Source of the DNA: Paenibacillus sp. BIHB 4019
GTDB lineage: Bacteria > Bacillota > Bacilli > Paenibacillales > Paenibacillaceae
Length of the DNA: 64,000 bases
Assembly: GCF_002741035.1 (NCBI RefSeq)
Contig: NZ_CP016808.1
Coordinates: 2,554,001-2,618,000, forward strand
Direction of reading: 5' to 3'
The position numbers and the translations under genes were made by a program. Positions 46,902-56,575 of this stretch are shown here, in pieces (position 1 is the stretch's first letter; the number at the start of each line of letters is the position of its first letter). Under the pieces are notes generated by a model that did not search any database, was not told where the DNA came from, and saw nothing but the letters and a program-made list of their open reading frames with translations.

Positions 46902-46918
46902 ATAGGGTGATGGTGGTA

Positions 46919-47224
46919 ATGAGTACGACGAATGAACGAGCTGATTTTGCGGATGACAGGCTGGAAGATGAACAAGCAGAACAGACCCGCAGCAGCTCGC
47001 GCAGGAAGGGGCAAGGCTCCGCTCCAGAGAAGAAGAAGCGGCCCCTGGTACTGAGAATCATATTATGGATTTTGCGCCGCAGCATTGTGCCTTGCATCAT
47101 GGTCATTATGCTGATTGCGGGCCTCTATATCGGTTATACGGTGCTGGGCAAGCAATCGGGAGATGATGTGTTCCAATGGTCAACTTGGCAGCATGTCTAT
47201 GATCTTGTATTTTCGGATTCGTAG
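46919..47224 (+). CDS. EpuA-like small membrane protein
   Basis: 101 residues: a charged, basic N-terminal 40 residues (SSSRRKGQGSAPEKKKRP), one membrane helix (IVPCIMVIMLIAGLYIGYTVLG) and a C-terminal DVFQWSTWQHVYDLVF. This fits the EpuA family, often annotated as 'DNA-directed RNA polymerase subunit beta' because of its place near RNAP genes elsewhere; nothing here suggests a polymerase role. The start could be GTG 46907, ATG 46910 or ATG 46919; the last has AGGGTGAT 8 nt ahead. Confidence 0.7.
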   Translation: MSTTNERADFADDRLEDEQAEQTRSSSRRKGQGSAPEKKKRPLVLRIILWILRRSIVPCIMVIMLIAGLYIGYTVLGKQSGDDVFQWSTWQHVYDLVFSDS

Positions 47225-47248
47225 TTCGCACCGTACGATTGGTTAAAG

Positions 47249-47285
47249 GCGGTATTCGCAGCTTATTGCGGATGCCGCTTTTTTT
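47249..47285 (+). terminator. Terminator after epuA
   Basis: GCGGTATTCGCA pairs with TGCGGATGCCGC (two G-T pairs), followed by seven T. Confidence 0.85.
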
Positions 47286-47286
47286 G

Positions 47287-47385
47287 CAAATATAGGAAAG
47301 GATATGATTTTTCTATCCTTGCTCTATATTTCCTGGTATGAAAGGCGCTGCGCCGCCCAAGGGCGGCGACAGCCGTTTCACCTTG
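47287..47385 (+). repeat. Two-hairpin intergenic repeat, copy D
   Basis: AAATATAG ... CTATATTT with an inner AAGGATA/TATCCTT stem forms hairpin 1. GAAAGGCGCTG, GCCGCC/GGGCGGC, then GACAGCCGTTTC forms hairpin 2. Hairpin 1 differs from copies A-C on both arms but still pairs. Confidence 0.75.
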
Positions 47386-47413
47386 GTCGTCTGCCGGGAT
47401 AAGATCAGCAGAT

Positions 47414-47467
47414 AAAAAAAGAACACCGATCCGTTTGTTTAAAAAACAAGCGGAAGGTGTTCTTTTT
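47414..47467. terminator. Bidirectional terminator, serves the minus-strand Ig-like protein gene
   Basis: AAAAAGAACACC pairs with GGTGTTCTTTTT, with an inner CCG...CTTG region. T-runs occur on both strands. It lies 16 nt past the stop of the minus-strand gene. Confidence 0.88.
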
Positions 47468-47482
47468 CATAAAATCATTGGC

Positions 47483-49684
47483 TTATTTTACAGTTACACG
47501 CATCGATACTGTTTTGCCGTCAAAGGTAGCTTTAATGGTAGCGGAACCTTTGCTCAGAGCGATAATTTTGCCATTGGATACAGTAGCTACGCTCGCTTTA
47601 CTTGTTACCCAAGCTGCGTTCGTTGTTACATCTACTGGATTGCCAGTTGTATAATTGGCTTGCAGCTTCAGCGAATAAGAAGCGCCTGGGCTAAGTTTAA
47701 GCGATTTATCCGAAAGGGTTAGCGATTTAAGCTTAGGCGAAACCGTAATCGGAATTTCCAGCGTTTTGCCTTGATAAGAGCCAGTCAGCTTGCCGCTGCC
47801 TACAGCCAGCGCTTTGACGGTGCTGCCATTAACCGTTGCCAAGGTGCTGGAAGAAACGGTCCAGTTCATTTTGGAGCTCAGAACTACTTTCTTGCCGCTC
47901 ACATAGTAGCCTGTTACTTTAACCGACTTGCTTTTGCCTGGGTAGAGCTCAAGGCTGGATGGTTCTGCTACCAGCTTCTCGATCTCTTCTTCAACGTAAG
48001 CTTTGACGGTAGTTGTTTTAGTTAAATAGGTTGCTGTTAATGTCACTTTGGAGGCTTCAAGCCCCTTTACTTTGCCATTAACGACAATTGCATTATCCGA
48101 TGATGTTTTCCACGTTGCTTTGGAGGAAACATCCTCTTCCGATCCATCTTGATTGACAACCGTAATCGTAGGCAGCGCCGAATCCTTGCCGATAACTACG
48201 CTAAGTTCTTTGGTGCTTGGGACGAGCTTCACAGGTGTAAGGTGTACATTGAGCTCAAATGTCGCTTTCAGGCCATTAAGCTCGGCTGTTACGACCGTTT
48301 TGCCTACAGTATCCGCTGTCCATTTGCCATCTTTAATAGTAGCAATTTTTTCGTCGGCTACCGTCCATTTCACAATTTTGGAAACGTCAGCTGTATCTCC
48401 GCCGAAAGTAGTGCCGCTCACTTTAGGCAGCGTCTCGCTTTTTTCCGGGAATGTATCGATAGACTCTTTATCGATTGTCAGCTCGGTGACGCTAGGGAAA
48501 ACTGTAATGTCAATGCTCCGGCTGATGCCTTTGATAGAAGCTGTAATTTTAGTTGTTCCAACTGCTTTTGGCGTAACAAGTCCATTCGTTACTGTAGCGA
48601 CTAACAGGTTGGAGGATGTCCATTCCGCTTGCGTAGTCACGTTTTCGTCATTGCCGGAAAGCTCCTGAACTTCAGCTGTAATTTGCAAGCCTGGGCTGTT
48701 CAGCATCATTTGATATTCCTTGGCTGGCGACAGCTTGATCGATTGGTATGGCGTACGAACGACAACATCAATAGTCGAGCTTACACCAAGATAAGTTGCG
48801 GTAATCTTAGTTTGACCAGTCGCAACTGGAGTTACGACACCATCCTCGACGGTTGCAACAGCAGCGCTGCTAGTTGTCCAGGTCGCTTTTGCCGTTACCG
48901 TTTCTGTCGAGCCGCTAGTCGTTGTAGCTATTGCTTGAATCGTCTGGTCATCGTCGCCCATATCGATTTCAAGCAGCGTCTTTGGCGACAAAGCCAGTGA
49001 TTTATAAGGGGAAGTGACGACGAGCTTAACCGTGTCGGTCTTTCCTTTATATTTGGCTGTAATGGTTGTTGTTCCTACGCCTACCAGCGTGACTGTACCG
49101 TCGTCGACTGTCGCGACGGAAGAGCTGGAGGATGTCCAGGTTGCATTGGTAGTAATGTTTTCATTGGAGGCGCCGCTCTTAATGCCGCTAAGCGTAAACA
49201 CTTGCTCTGCGCCAAGGCTTACATCATAGCTTTCTGCGGCGTTGCTGCCATTTTTCAAAATTTGTACAGAATCATATACGTAATCGGATGTAACTTTAAT
49301 ATTTTGCGTGTATCCGCCATAAGTAGCGCTAATCGTAGCCGTTCCTTTGCCTACAGCCGTCAGGACGCCCTTGTCCACTTTGACGTAGGAGGTGTTGGAA
49401 GATTTCCAAGTAGCGGAGGCGCTAACGTCCTTCTTGGTGGAAGAGCTTGAAGTGGCAGCCAGCAAGGAGACGATAACGGCATCGTCATCAATAAATACTT
49501 CCAGTGAAGAAGTGCTGGTATTGTAATCCCAAGAATCATAGCTTAGTTCAATGCCTGTTACAGTTTCGTCCGCAGCACTCGCGATGCTGCTGAATGTGGT
49601 AGCGATGAGCATGACAGATAGAACGGCGGCGAGCCATCTCCTGATTTCCCTGAGCGACTTGTTCCCGTTTACACTTAAATTCAC
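47483..49684 (-). CDS. Secreted protein of about eight bacterial Ig-like (Big_2) domains
   Basis: 733 residues. Signal peptide (IRRWLAAVLSVMLIATTFSSIASA, with cleavage near residue 40), then about eight consecutive repeats of 80-90 residues, each with the Big_2 pattern WxSSxxxVATVxxGxVxxxGxGTxxITATYxG. No catalytic domain, LPXTG, SLH or choline-binding module is seen, so it is released or held by other contacts. Starts at GTG 49684 after AGGGATAGGAT. Only gene on this strand, inserted between flhP/epuA and fabZ. Adhesion or a wall-matrix role is inference. Confidence 0.87.
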   Translation of the reverse strand: MNLSVNGNKSLREIRRWLAAVLSVMLIATTFSSIASAADETVTGIELSYDSWDYNTSTSSLEVFIDDDAVIVSLLAATSSSSTKKDVSASATWKSSNTSYVKVDKGVLTAVGKGTATISATYGGYTQNIKVTSDYVYDSVQILKNGSNAAESYDVSLGAEQVFTLSGIKSGASNENITTNATWTSSSSSVATVDDGTVTLVGVGTTTITAKYKGKTDTVKLVVTSPYKSLALSPKTLLEIDMGDDDQTIQAIATTTSGSTETVTAKATWTTSSAAVATVEDGVVTPVATGQTKITATYLGVSSTIDVVVRTPYQSIKLSPAKEYQMMLNSPGLQITAEVQELSGNDENVTTQAEWTSSNLLVATVTNGLVTPKAVGTTKITASIKGISRSIDITVFPSVTELTIDKESIDTFPEKSETLPKVSGTTFGGDTADVSKIVKWTVADEKIATIKDGKWTADTVGKTVVTAELNGLKATFELNVHLTPVKLVPSTKELSVVIGKDSALPTITVVNQDGSEEDVSSKATWKTSSDNAIVVNGKVKGLEASKVTLTATYLTKTTTVKAYVEEEIEKLVAEPSSLELYPGKSKSVKVTGYYVSGKKVVLSSKMNWTVSSSTLATVNGSTVKALAVGSGKLTGSYQGKTLEIPITVSPKLKSLTLSDKSLKLSPGASYSLKLQANYTTGNPVDVTTNAAWVTSKASVATVSNGKIIALSKGSATIKATFDGKTVSMRVTVK

Positions 49685-50123
49685 TACATCCTATCCCTTC
49701 GTCTATAGAATAAAAGAACTCTCTATCCTATATAACGGCTTACATATAGAGGAAATGAATAAAGATGTCGTATTTTGTTTGAAAAAAATCATTTGCCGCC
49801 GCAATTGTACCTGCAAGTCCCAAGTTTAGCCATACGAGGGCTATGGCAGTTTTATTTTTGATACGGTAGTTGTATAATGGTTTGGAGCCTTAATGCCGCG
49901 CCCGCCAAGGGGTAGAATGCTTGCCAATCTGCACTTGCGTGCCACCAGGGAGTCCATAGGGATTCGCGGTAAAATGAAAGAAGCTTGGCCGCAGACGCTT
50001 CGGGTCCGCACAGCCAAGCCCTCTATCTCAACCTTCACAAACTGCAGCTTCATGAAGGATATCTATAGTTTCAGTAAAAATTGCATTTTTTATACCCTCG
50101 ACAACAAGGAAGGAGCTTTATTC
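49685..50123. other. Divergent intergenic region between the Ig-like gene and fabZ
   Basis: 439 bases with no gene I can support. A frame open upstream of fabZ (from 49893) has no conserved residues or good start. A -10-like TATAAT lies at 49873-49878 with a weak TTTTAT 17 nt upstream, a possible fabZ promoter with a long leader. The promoter of the minus-strand gene should lie in 49700-49800, but I see no strong match. Confidence 0.5.
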
Positions 50124-50555
50124 ATGCTCGATATTAATCAAATTCAGGAAATTATCCCTCACCGCCCGCCTTTTTTGCTCATTGACCGTATTTTGGAGGT
50201 AGAGCCGGGTGTCAGAGCGGTTGGCCTGAAAAATGTAACGATGAACGAACCTTATTTTGTAGGACATTTTCCAAACTATCCAGTTATGCCTGGCGTGCTT
50301 ATCGTTGAGGCGCTGGCGCAGGTTGGTACTGTCGCAATGCTTATGCTGGAAGCCAACAGAGGCAAATTGGGCTTTTTTGCAGGCATTGATGGCTTTCGGT
50401 TCCGCGGTCAGGTAAAGCCTGGCGATACGCTTACGCTTGAGGTCGTCATTACCAGATTGAAAGGCAGCATCGGCAAAGGACAAGCAACTGCAAAAGTGGG
50501 AGATCAAGTGGTTGCCGAAGGCGAGCTTATGTTTGCCCTGTCCGATCCGTCTTAA
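50124..50555 (+). CDS. fabZ: 3-hydroxyacyl-ACP dehydratase FabZ
   Basis: 143-residue hot-dog-fold enzyme that removes water from 3-hydroxyacyl-ACP in fatty-acid elongation. Begins [22 protein letters not shown], with the catalytic His in [20 protein letters not shown] and the Glu in the following helix. The ATG at 50124 follows AAGGAAGGAG. FabZ next to flhO-flhP is also the B. subtilis order. Confidence 0.97.
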   Translation: MLDINQIQEIIPHRPPFLLIDRILEVEPGVRAVGLKNVTMNEPYFVGHFPNYPVMPGVLIVEALAQVGTVAMLMLEANRGKLGFFAGIDGFRFRGQVKPGDTLTLEVVITRLKGSIGKGQATAKVGDQVVAEGELMFALSDPS

Positions 50556-50564
50556 ATTTTTTAA

Positions 50565-50664
50565 AAATATAAGAATTTATAAGCTTGATCTTTATCAAAC
50601 GGCTTATATTTCACACGCGAAACGGTAGCTTTGCCGCCATAGGGCGGCGACAGCCGTTTACGCT
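50565..50664 (+). repeat. Two-hairpin intergenic repeat, copy C
   Basis: Starts 9 nt after the fabZ stop. Hairpin 1: AATATAAG ... CTTATATT. Hairpin 2: GAAACGG, TAGCTTT, GCCGCC, ATAG, GGCGGC, GACAG, CCGTTT. This is the clearest copy, and it ends about 30 nt before the next start. Confidence 0.82.
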
Positions 50665-50695
50665 AGTTTCATTTATATATAAGGGAGAGATTCGT

Positions 50696-52405
50696 ATGAG
50701 TCAAAATGAAGCGGCAATGCAGCGTTACAACGCTTGGTTAAATGATCCATTGATCGATGAAGCGACCAAAGAGGAGCTTCGCGGCATCGCGGGCGATGAG
50801 AAGGAGATTACAGACCGTTTCTATCGCGATCTGGAATTCGGTACAGGCGGATTGCGCGGCGTTATGGGCGCGGGCACAAACCGTCTTAATACTTACACTG
50901 TAGGAAAAGCGACGCAAGGGCTCGCGAACTGGCTGCTGGGCAATGCTGCGGGAAATGCTCCTTCAATGGTTATTGCTCATGACTCACGCAACTATTCACC
51001 GGAATTTGCGCTGGATTCAGCGCTTGTGCTGGCGGCTAACGGCGTGAAAACATATTTGTTCCCATCGCTGCGCGCAACGCCACAGCTGTCTTATGCTGTA
51101 CGCTCGCTTAAAGCCTCCAGCGGTATTGTGATTACGGCAAGCCATAATCCGCCTGAATATAATGGCTATAAGGCGTATGGGGCTGACGGCTGCCAGCTCA
51201 TTCCTGAGGATGCGGAGCAGGTTATCGCTTCCATTCAGCATGTGACGGGTTTTGATCAAGTGAAGCGTCTGAGCCGTGAAGAAGCAGAGGCACAAGGCTT
51301 GCTCGTATGGCTGGGCGAGGATGCCGACGAATCCTACATTAATACGGTGGTCGCGCAAAGCCTGAATGTGGAGCTTCTCCGCAGCGGTGTTGGCGAGCAG
51401 TTCGGCGTAGTATTCACCCCTCTTCATGGAACAGGTAATATACCCGTTCGCGAGGTGCTTGCGAAAGTCGGATTTAGCAATGTACATATTGTCGCGGAGC
51501 AGGAGCAGCCGGATGGCTATTTTAGCACGGTCAAATCTCCTAACCCGGAAGAACGTGAGGCGTTTACGCTAGCGATCAAGCTGGCGCAGCAGGTCAATGC
51601 CGATATTATTATCGGAACAGACCCGGATGCAGACCGGATGGGCGCAGTTGTGAAAAACAATAACGGCGAATATGTCGTGCTGACAGGCAACCAGTCGGGC
51701 GCTTTGATGGTGAATTATGTGCTCAGCCAGTTGGAGGAGCGCGGACAATTGCCGGATAACGGCGTTGTTATCAAAACGATTGTTACGAGCGAGATGGGTG
51801 CGGATATTGCCCGCTCTTACGGTGTAGCTGTTGAGAATACGCTCACTGGCTTTAAATATATCGGCGAGAAAATGACAGGCTATGAAAAAACGGGCGAGCG
51901 CTCGTTCCTTTTCGGCTATGAGGAAAGCTACGGTTATTTGACTGGAACTTACGCGCGGGATAAGGATGCTATTGTAGCAGCTTTGCTGATTTGTGAAGCA
52001 GCAGCATATTATAGAAGCTTAGGTAAAACACTATATGATGTATTGCTTGAGCTGTATGAGAAGCATGGCGTTTATTTGGAAGGTTTGGAATCCCGGACGC
52101 TGAAAGGCCTTGACGGCGTACAAAAAATTGCTGGCATTATGGATAGCTGGCGCAATCAGCCGCCCGTTGATATTAACGGCGTGAAGGTAGAGAAGGTGCT
52201 CGATTACAAGCTCGGATTAGACGGTCTCCGCCCGGAAAACGTGCTGAAATATATGCTTGCTGATGGCTCATGGTTCTGTCTTCGTCCATCGGGTACCGAG
52301 CCGAAGATTAAAGTTTATTTTGCGGTTCGCGGCGAATCGACTGCGCAAGCTGAAGAAGCGCTGAATGCTTTGCGTCAGGCGGTTATGGCAAGAGTAGACG
52401 GATAA
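50696..52405 (+). CDS. pgcA: Phosphoglucomutase/phosphomannomutase (PgcA-like)
   Basis: 569 residues, alpha-D-phosphohexomutase family. Catalytic serine loop GIVITASHNPPEYNGYKAYG, metal loop GTDPDADRMGA, sugar-binding GYEESYGYL and the phosphate-binding SGTEPKIKVYF close the active site. Converts glucose-6-P to glucose-1-P (and probably the mannose forms), supplying UDP-glucose for wall polymers. The ATG at 50696 follows AAGGGAGAG. Confidence 0.93.
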   Translation: MSQNEAAMQRYNAWLNDPLIDEATKEELRGIAGDEKEITDRFYRDLEFGTGGLRGVMGAGTNRLNTYTVGKATQGLANWLLGNAAGNAPSMVIAHDSRNYSPEFALDSALVLAANGVKTYLFPSLRATPQLSYAVRSLKASSGIVITASHNPPEYNGYKAYGADGCQLIPEDAEQVIASIQHVTGFDQVKRLSREEAEAQGLLVWLGEDADESYINTVVAQSLNVELLRSGVGEQFGVVFTPLHGTGNIPVREVLAKVGFSNVHIVAEQEQPDGYFSTVKSPNPEEREAFTLAIKLAQQVNADIIIGTDPDADRMGAVVKNNNGEYVVLTGNQSGALMVNYVLSQLEERGQLPDNGVVIKTIVTSEMGADIARSYGVAVENTLTGFKYIGEKMTGYEKTGERSFLFGYEESYGYLTGTYARDKDAIVAALLICEAAAYYRSLGKTLYDVLLELYEKHGVYLEGLESRTLKGLDGVQKIAGIMDSWRNQPPVDINGVKVEKVLDYKLGLDGLRPENVLKYMLADGSWFCLRPSGTEPKIKVYFAVRGESTAQAEEALNALRQAVMARVDG

Positions 52406-52492
52406 GGAATATTTGGCTTTAACCGTGGGCAACCGCTCGGCAATAGAGCAGTAGGAAGCGGAATGACAAGGATCGATGAACGGAGGATTTTC

Positions 52493-54643
52493 GTGCTTCA
52501 AAACTGGCTGCAATGGAATCGCAGAGCTAAGCAGTGGCTCTGGATCATTACGCTCATTGGCGTGATGGCGGCACTTCCTATTGGTTATAACCGTATGAAT
52601 ACGGAGTCGACGTCAAAGCAAGTGGAATATGTGTTTGATTATCGCGACTTGATCGAAATTGCGGAATATTCGGCAAAGCCGCAGGATTTTATATCGCAGC
52701 ATCTTATTTTTATGAAAGAAGCCGGCATTTCAACCATGGCTGTCTATGAAAGCTCGCTTCGCGAGCTGATGCAGGCAGGCAGATTGACCTACTACAACTC
52801 CAAGGAGGCGGCTTTGCTCCAAGGCAAGCTGGAGACGCCGGGTCAAAATTTCACTTATATTTTGTATTCCGGCAGTGCTGAGAAGGAGCAGATTGGACCG
52901 ATTGTTCGCGCAGCATTTGACCGGGCGGGCATCGTCTATCGGGACTGGTCCTTCGATGGCCGCGATGGCCTTGTGGTGGAGCTGCCGCTGCAAAATTCGC
53001 TGCTTCAACCGCTTGGCTTTGATCCGATGTCGCTCGAAAGAATCCAAGCAGCAGGCTTCCGTGTTTTGCCTCGTTTGACCGACCGGGTTCTTCCGTATTC
53101 ACAGGAAGAAGCAGAGGCGACTCTTGCCCAGTTGAAAAATTATGGCGTTACACGGATTTTGTTCGACGGCGATAAAGTAAAAGGCTACACCGACAACGCC
53201 GAGGAGAAGAGCTTGCGCGCATTTGCCGAGCTGCTTAACAAATATCAAATCGGTGTAACGACCATCGAGAATTTGAAAAAAGAGCAATCAGGCATGACGA
53301 CACTCGCCTACCTGACAGACTATAATATTGTACGTCTTTATTCGTTGTCCCCTACGGACGCGATGAGAATGAAGCCGGAAGATATTGCCGACCGCTTCCT
53401 GCTTGCAGCAAAGGATCGCAACATTCGGATGTTTTTCCTGAATGGTGCGCCTGCATCGAGCCAGGACAAATCGGCGGTTATTAATCCGCTGGACAACCTC
53501 TACCTGTCCCTTAAAGGGGAGGATGGAAACAAAGGCACAATTCAGCGTTTGGCTGATGCCGGATTTGCTCCGGGTACAGCGGAGCCCTTTGACCGGGAAT
53601 ATCCGTCATGGGTTAAAATGCTGAAAGGAATCGTCGTCATTGGCGCTATCGCTTTGATTGCGCTGTTAATTAATGCTTTTCTGCCAGGTACGCTTATTGC
53701 GGTATTCCTGCTCGGTATTGCCGGAAGTGCCGGCTTGTATGTGCTGAGCAGCTCCGTGTTAGAGCAGGCTCTTGCGCTTGGGGCGGGCATTAGTGCGCCA
53801 ACGCTTGCGCTAATCTGGGTTATGAACCGGATTTATAGCAGGACGGAAGGGAACCAGCGTTTTGTTGGTGGAGCGGATTGGACTTTCCGCAGCAAAGAAA
53901 AAGGACAAGGCGTCGTTATTCCGCTGAGCAGCTCCGGTGATGCTGGTAGCAAGTGGGTATTTGAAGGCTTGCCGGCACGCCGACGTCTGGGACTTGCTTT
54001 TAGCTGGTTTATTGTAGTAGCGCTGATGTCGCTTATTGCAGTGCCTTATGTGTTCGGTTTGCTGAACAATATAACGTATATGCTTGTGCTTCAACAATTC
54101 CGTGGAGTTAGCCTGCTGCATCTCGCGCCGATTGCGCTTGTTGCGATCTACGTTGTGTTTTACACAGGACATGCTCCAATTGCCCGCATTCGCAAAATGC
54201 TGTCAACCCCGATTAACGTGCTTATGGTTGTCGTTGGTTTAATTGTGGTAGCTGCGGGTATGTATTATTTATCACGTACAGGTAATGAGGGGCAGACGCT
54301 GCCATTTGAGCGTCCTTTCCGCGAATGGCTGGAAGGCACGTTTGGCGTCCGTCCGAGAAATAAAGAGTTTCTGCTTGCGCATCCGCTGCTGTTAGTGGGA
54401 TTGTTCGCTGCGCTGCGTTACCGCGCAGCCTGGCTGTTCGTAATTATTGGCTCCATTGGCCAGCTTTCGATGGTCGACACATTTGCGCACATCCATACGC
54501 CGCTGCATATTTCCATCATCCGCGTATTCCTTGGCCTCGGCCTTGGCGCGGCAGTCGGATTTATACTCATCGGAGTGTGGCAGCTGCTGGAAGGAGTCTG
54601 GTCTAAATGGTCGCCGGCCCTCAAACGCATATTCGCCGAATAG
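52493..54643 (+). CDS. DUF5693 family membrane protein
   Basis: 716 residues. One N-terminal helix (WLWIITLIGVMAALPIGY), a large extracytoplasmic domain to about 370, then roughly nine or ten helices in the C-terminal half. DUF5693 proteins are found next to csaB in Paenibacillaceae and related Firmicutes. A role in export or pyruvylation of the wall polymer is plausible by context, but not shown. The GTG at 52493 is chosen because CGGAGGA lies 6 nt before it. Overlaps csaB by 37 nt. Confidence 0.85.
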   Translation: MLQNWLQWNRRAKQWLWIITLIGVMAALPIGYNRMNTESTSKQVEYVFDYRDLIEIAEYSAKPQDFISQHLIFMKEAGISTMAVYESSLRELMQAGRLTYYNSKEAALLQGKLETPGQNFTYILYSGSAEKEQIGPIVRAAFDRAGIVYRDWSFDGRDGLVVELPLQNSLLQPLGFDPMSLERIQAAGFRVLPRLTDRVLPYSQEEAEATLAQLKNYGVTRILFDGDKVKGYTDNAEEKSLRAFAELLNKYQIGVTTIENLKKEQSGMTTLAYLTDYNIVRLYSLSPTDAMRMKPEDIADRFLLAAKDRNIRMFFLNGAPASSQDKSAVINPLDNLYLSLKGEDGNKGTIQRLADAGFAPGTAEPFDREYPSWVKMLKGIVVIGAIALIALLINAFLPGTLIAVFLLGIAGSAGLYVLSSSVLEQALALGAGISAPTLALIWVMNRIYSRTEGNQRFVGGADWTFRSKEKGQGVVIPLSSSGDAGSKWVFEGLPARRRLGLAFSWFIVVALMSLIAVPYVFGLLNNITYMLVLQQFRGVSLLHLAPIALVAIYVVFYTGHAPIARIRKMLSTPINVLMVVVGLIVVAAGMYYLSRTGNEGQTLPFERPFREWLEGTFGVRPRNKEFLLAHPLLLVGLFAALRYRAAWLFVIIGSIGQLSMVDTFAHIHTPLHISIIRVFLGLGLGAAVGFILIGVWQLLEGVWSKWSPALKRIFAE

Positions 54644-55806
54644 CGATTTCTGGCTACTACGGCTTTCAGAATAGCGGCGACGAGGCTGTGCTGCGTTCTA
54701 TTTTGCTGGCGCTTGCCGAGCAGAGCAAGGCGCATGGGCTTGAAGTGCAGCCGGTCGTGCTGTCGGGCGATCCGGCTTGGACGAAGGCGATGTACGGCGT
54801 AGAGGCCGTACATCGGATGCGCCCCGCGGACGTGTGGGGCGCGCTGCGCAGCTGCGATGGGCTGATCAGCGGCGGCGGAAGCCTGCTGCAGGATGCCACA
54901 GGCACGAAGACGATTCCGTATTATACCGGAATCGTGAAGCTTGCCCAATTGCTGGGCAAGCCGACATTCATTTATTCGCAGGGCATCGGGCCGGTGAACC
55001 GCCGGTGGATGGACCCGATGATCCGCCACGTTATGCGGCGGAGCGCTTATGTTTCGGTGCGGGACGATCAATCAGCCGCTTTGCTGGGGCGGATGGGCGT
55101 GCCGCATGACCGGATCGAGGTAGTACCCGATCCGGTGATGGGCTTGCCGCTGCCGCTAGGCGCAGCGGCGGCCGGGGCGCCAGGCGGCGAAGCAACCGCG
55201 GCGGCTGCGCCTGGCGGTGCGGGGACCGCGCAGTCCGGCAGCGAAGCTATGCCGGTCGTCGGCGTGTCCCTGCGCCGCTGGCGCGAAGACGGCGCGGATC
55301 TTGCGCGCGCCGCCGATGCGCTAATCGCGCTGACGCGCCGCCGCCAGGTACGGCTGCGCTTTCTCCCGTTCCATACCCCGGATGATGTGGAAACATCGAA
55401 GCAGGTCATGGAACGGCTGCAAGGGCAGCTCGCCAGCGGAAGCATCGCTGAGCTGGCGACGCCGGGCGACGACCCGCAGCAAATGCTGCTGGAAGTAAGC
55501 CATTGCGATATTTTATTCGGGATGCGGCTGCATGCGTTAATTTATGCAGCAAACCAGATGGTACCCATGCTTGGCTTATCCTATGATCCGAAAATCGATC
55601 AATTTCTGAAACGGATCCATCTGCAGCCAATTGGCTCAACAGAGCTGCTTGATGCAGAAGCTTTCGCCGATGAGGCGGAGCGGATGCTGGCGAACGGCGA
55701 CAGCTGGCGCAGATCGCATCAGGAAGCTATATCAAAGTTGAAGCAACAAGCGCAGCAGCCTGCTGAGCAAATAATAAAACTGCTGCTCCATCCCATATCG
55801 AGGTGA
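54607..55806 (+). CDS. csaB: Polysaccharide pyruvyl transferase CsaB
   Basis: 399 residues. Transfers pyruvate from PEP to the secondary cell-wall polymer, creating the ketal that SLH domains bind. Motifs: IAISGYYGFQNSGDEAVL, the GGGSLLQD turn, YSQGIGPV and the late FGMRLHALIYAA. Residues about 180-215 form an Ala/Gly-rich, GC-rich insertion (GAAAAGAPGGEATAAAAPGG) between the two lobes. Starts inside the DUF5693 gene; tagA follows after 7 nt. It should act with tagA and tagO to anchor the two SLH proteins downstream. Confidence 0.95.
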   Translation: MVAGPQTHIRRIAISGYYGFQNSGDEAVLRSILLALAEQSKAHGLEVQPVVLSGDPAWTKAMYGVEAVHRMRPADVWGALRSCDGLISGGGSLLQDATGTKTIPYYTGIVKLAQLLGKPTFIYSQGIGPVNRRWMDPMIRHVMRRSAYVSVRDDQSAALLGRMGVPHDRIEVVPDPVMGLPLPLGAAAAGAPGGEATAAAAPGGAGTAQSGSEAMPVVGVSLRRWREDGADLARAADALIALTRRRQVRLRFLPFHTPDDVETSKQVMERLQGQLASGSIAELATPGDDPQQMLLEVSHCDILFGMRLHALIYAANQMVPMLGLSYDPKIDQFLKRIHLQPIGSTELLDAEAFADEAERMLANGDSWRRSHQEAISKLKQQAQQPAEQIIKLLLHPISR

Positions 55807-55813
55807 TATTCGT

Positions 55814-56575
55814 TTGTCGAACCATGTTCCAACCGTATCTATTTACGGCATACCCTTCTCTAAAATGACAATGGATGAGACGGTCAGCTACTTAGTGAAA
55901 GCTATTGAGGAGAAGCGTCAAACGCATGTCATTACAGCTAATCCGATTATGGTGATGTCTGCTCTGGAGAGTCCGGATTATTACCGGATGATGACGAAGG
56001 CAGAGCTTATTGTTCCTGACGGCGCAGGCGTTGTATGGGCCGCCAATTATGTGGGCACGCCTGTAGCCGAGCGAGTTGCCGGCTTTGACCTGATGCACCG
56101 TTTAATGCGCGAAGGCGAGCAGCGCAAATGGACGGCTTATCTGCTCGGAACATCCCAGGAGGTTATTGAAGCGGCAGCCGAAAAGCTGCAGCTCCAATAT
56201 CCGCAGGTGCGAATTGTTGGATACCGCAACGGATATTTTGGTCCCGATCAGGATCAGGAAGTTGTGGAGGCGATTCGCCAGGCAGCGCCGCATATTTTGC
56301 TCGTTGCCAGGGGAGCCGAAACGCAGGAGCCTTGGATTGCTAAGTATAAGCATCAACTGGGTGTCCCTTATATAATGGGCATTGGCGGCAGCTTCGATAT
56401 TATTGCGGGCAAGCTGAAGCGCGCGCCGATGATTTTTCAAAAGCTGCGCTTAGAGTGGTTTTATCGTCTGCTTCAAGAGCCCAAAAGGCTGCCAAGAATG
56501 CTCGTTTTGCCGAAATTCGTTGTGAAAGTGATGCGCGACAAAGAAAACGTAACAAAACCTGGGCCATTATCGTAA
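55814..56575 (+). CDS. tagA: WecG/TagA/CpsF glycosyltransferase (ManNAc transferase)
   Basis: 253 residues, GT26. Adds ManNAc (supplied by MnaA) to undecaprenyl-PP-GlcNAc to form the wall-polymer linkage unit. Recognisable: YLVKAIEEKRQTHVITANP with the TAN motif, PDGAGVVWAA (catalytic Asp), YLLGTSQEVIE and the late GIGGSFDIIAGKLKRAP. Starts at TTG 55814 after GAGGTGAT. Confidence 0.94.
   Translation: MSNHVPTVSIYGIPFSKMTMDETVSYLVKAIEEKRQTHVITANPIMVMSALESPDYYRMMTKAELIVPDGAGVVWAANYVGTPVAERVAGFDLMHRLMREGEQRKWTAYLLGTSQEVIEAAAEKLQLQYPQVRIVGYRNGYFGPDQDQEVVEAIRQAAPHILLVARGAETQEPWIAKYKHQLGVPYIMGIGGSFDIIAGKLKRAPMIFQKLRLEWFYRLLQEPKRLPRMLVLPKFVVKVMRDKENVTKPGPLS

Noticed and set aside
46919..47224. RNA polymerase beta subunit
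   Set aside because: The common database label for this family reflects gene neighbourhood elsewhere; the 101-residue single-helix protein has no polymerase sequence.
49893..50123. N-terminal extension of FabZ by 77 codons
   Set aside because: Family proteins start at MLDINQIQ, a strong AAGGAAGGAG precedes that ATG, and the upstream residues show no conserved pattern.
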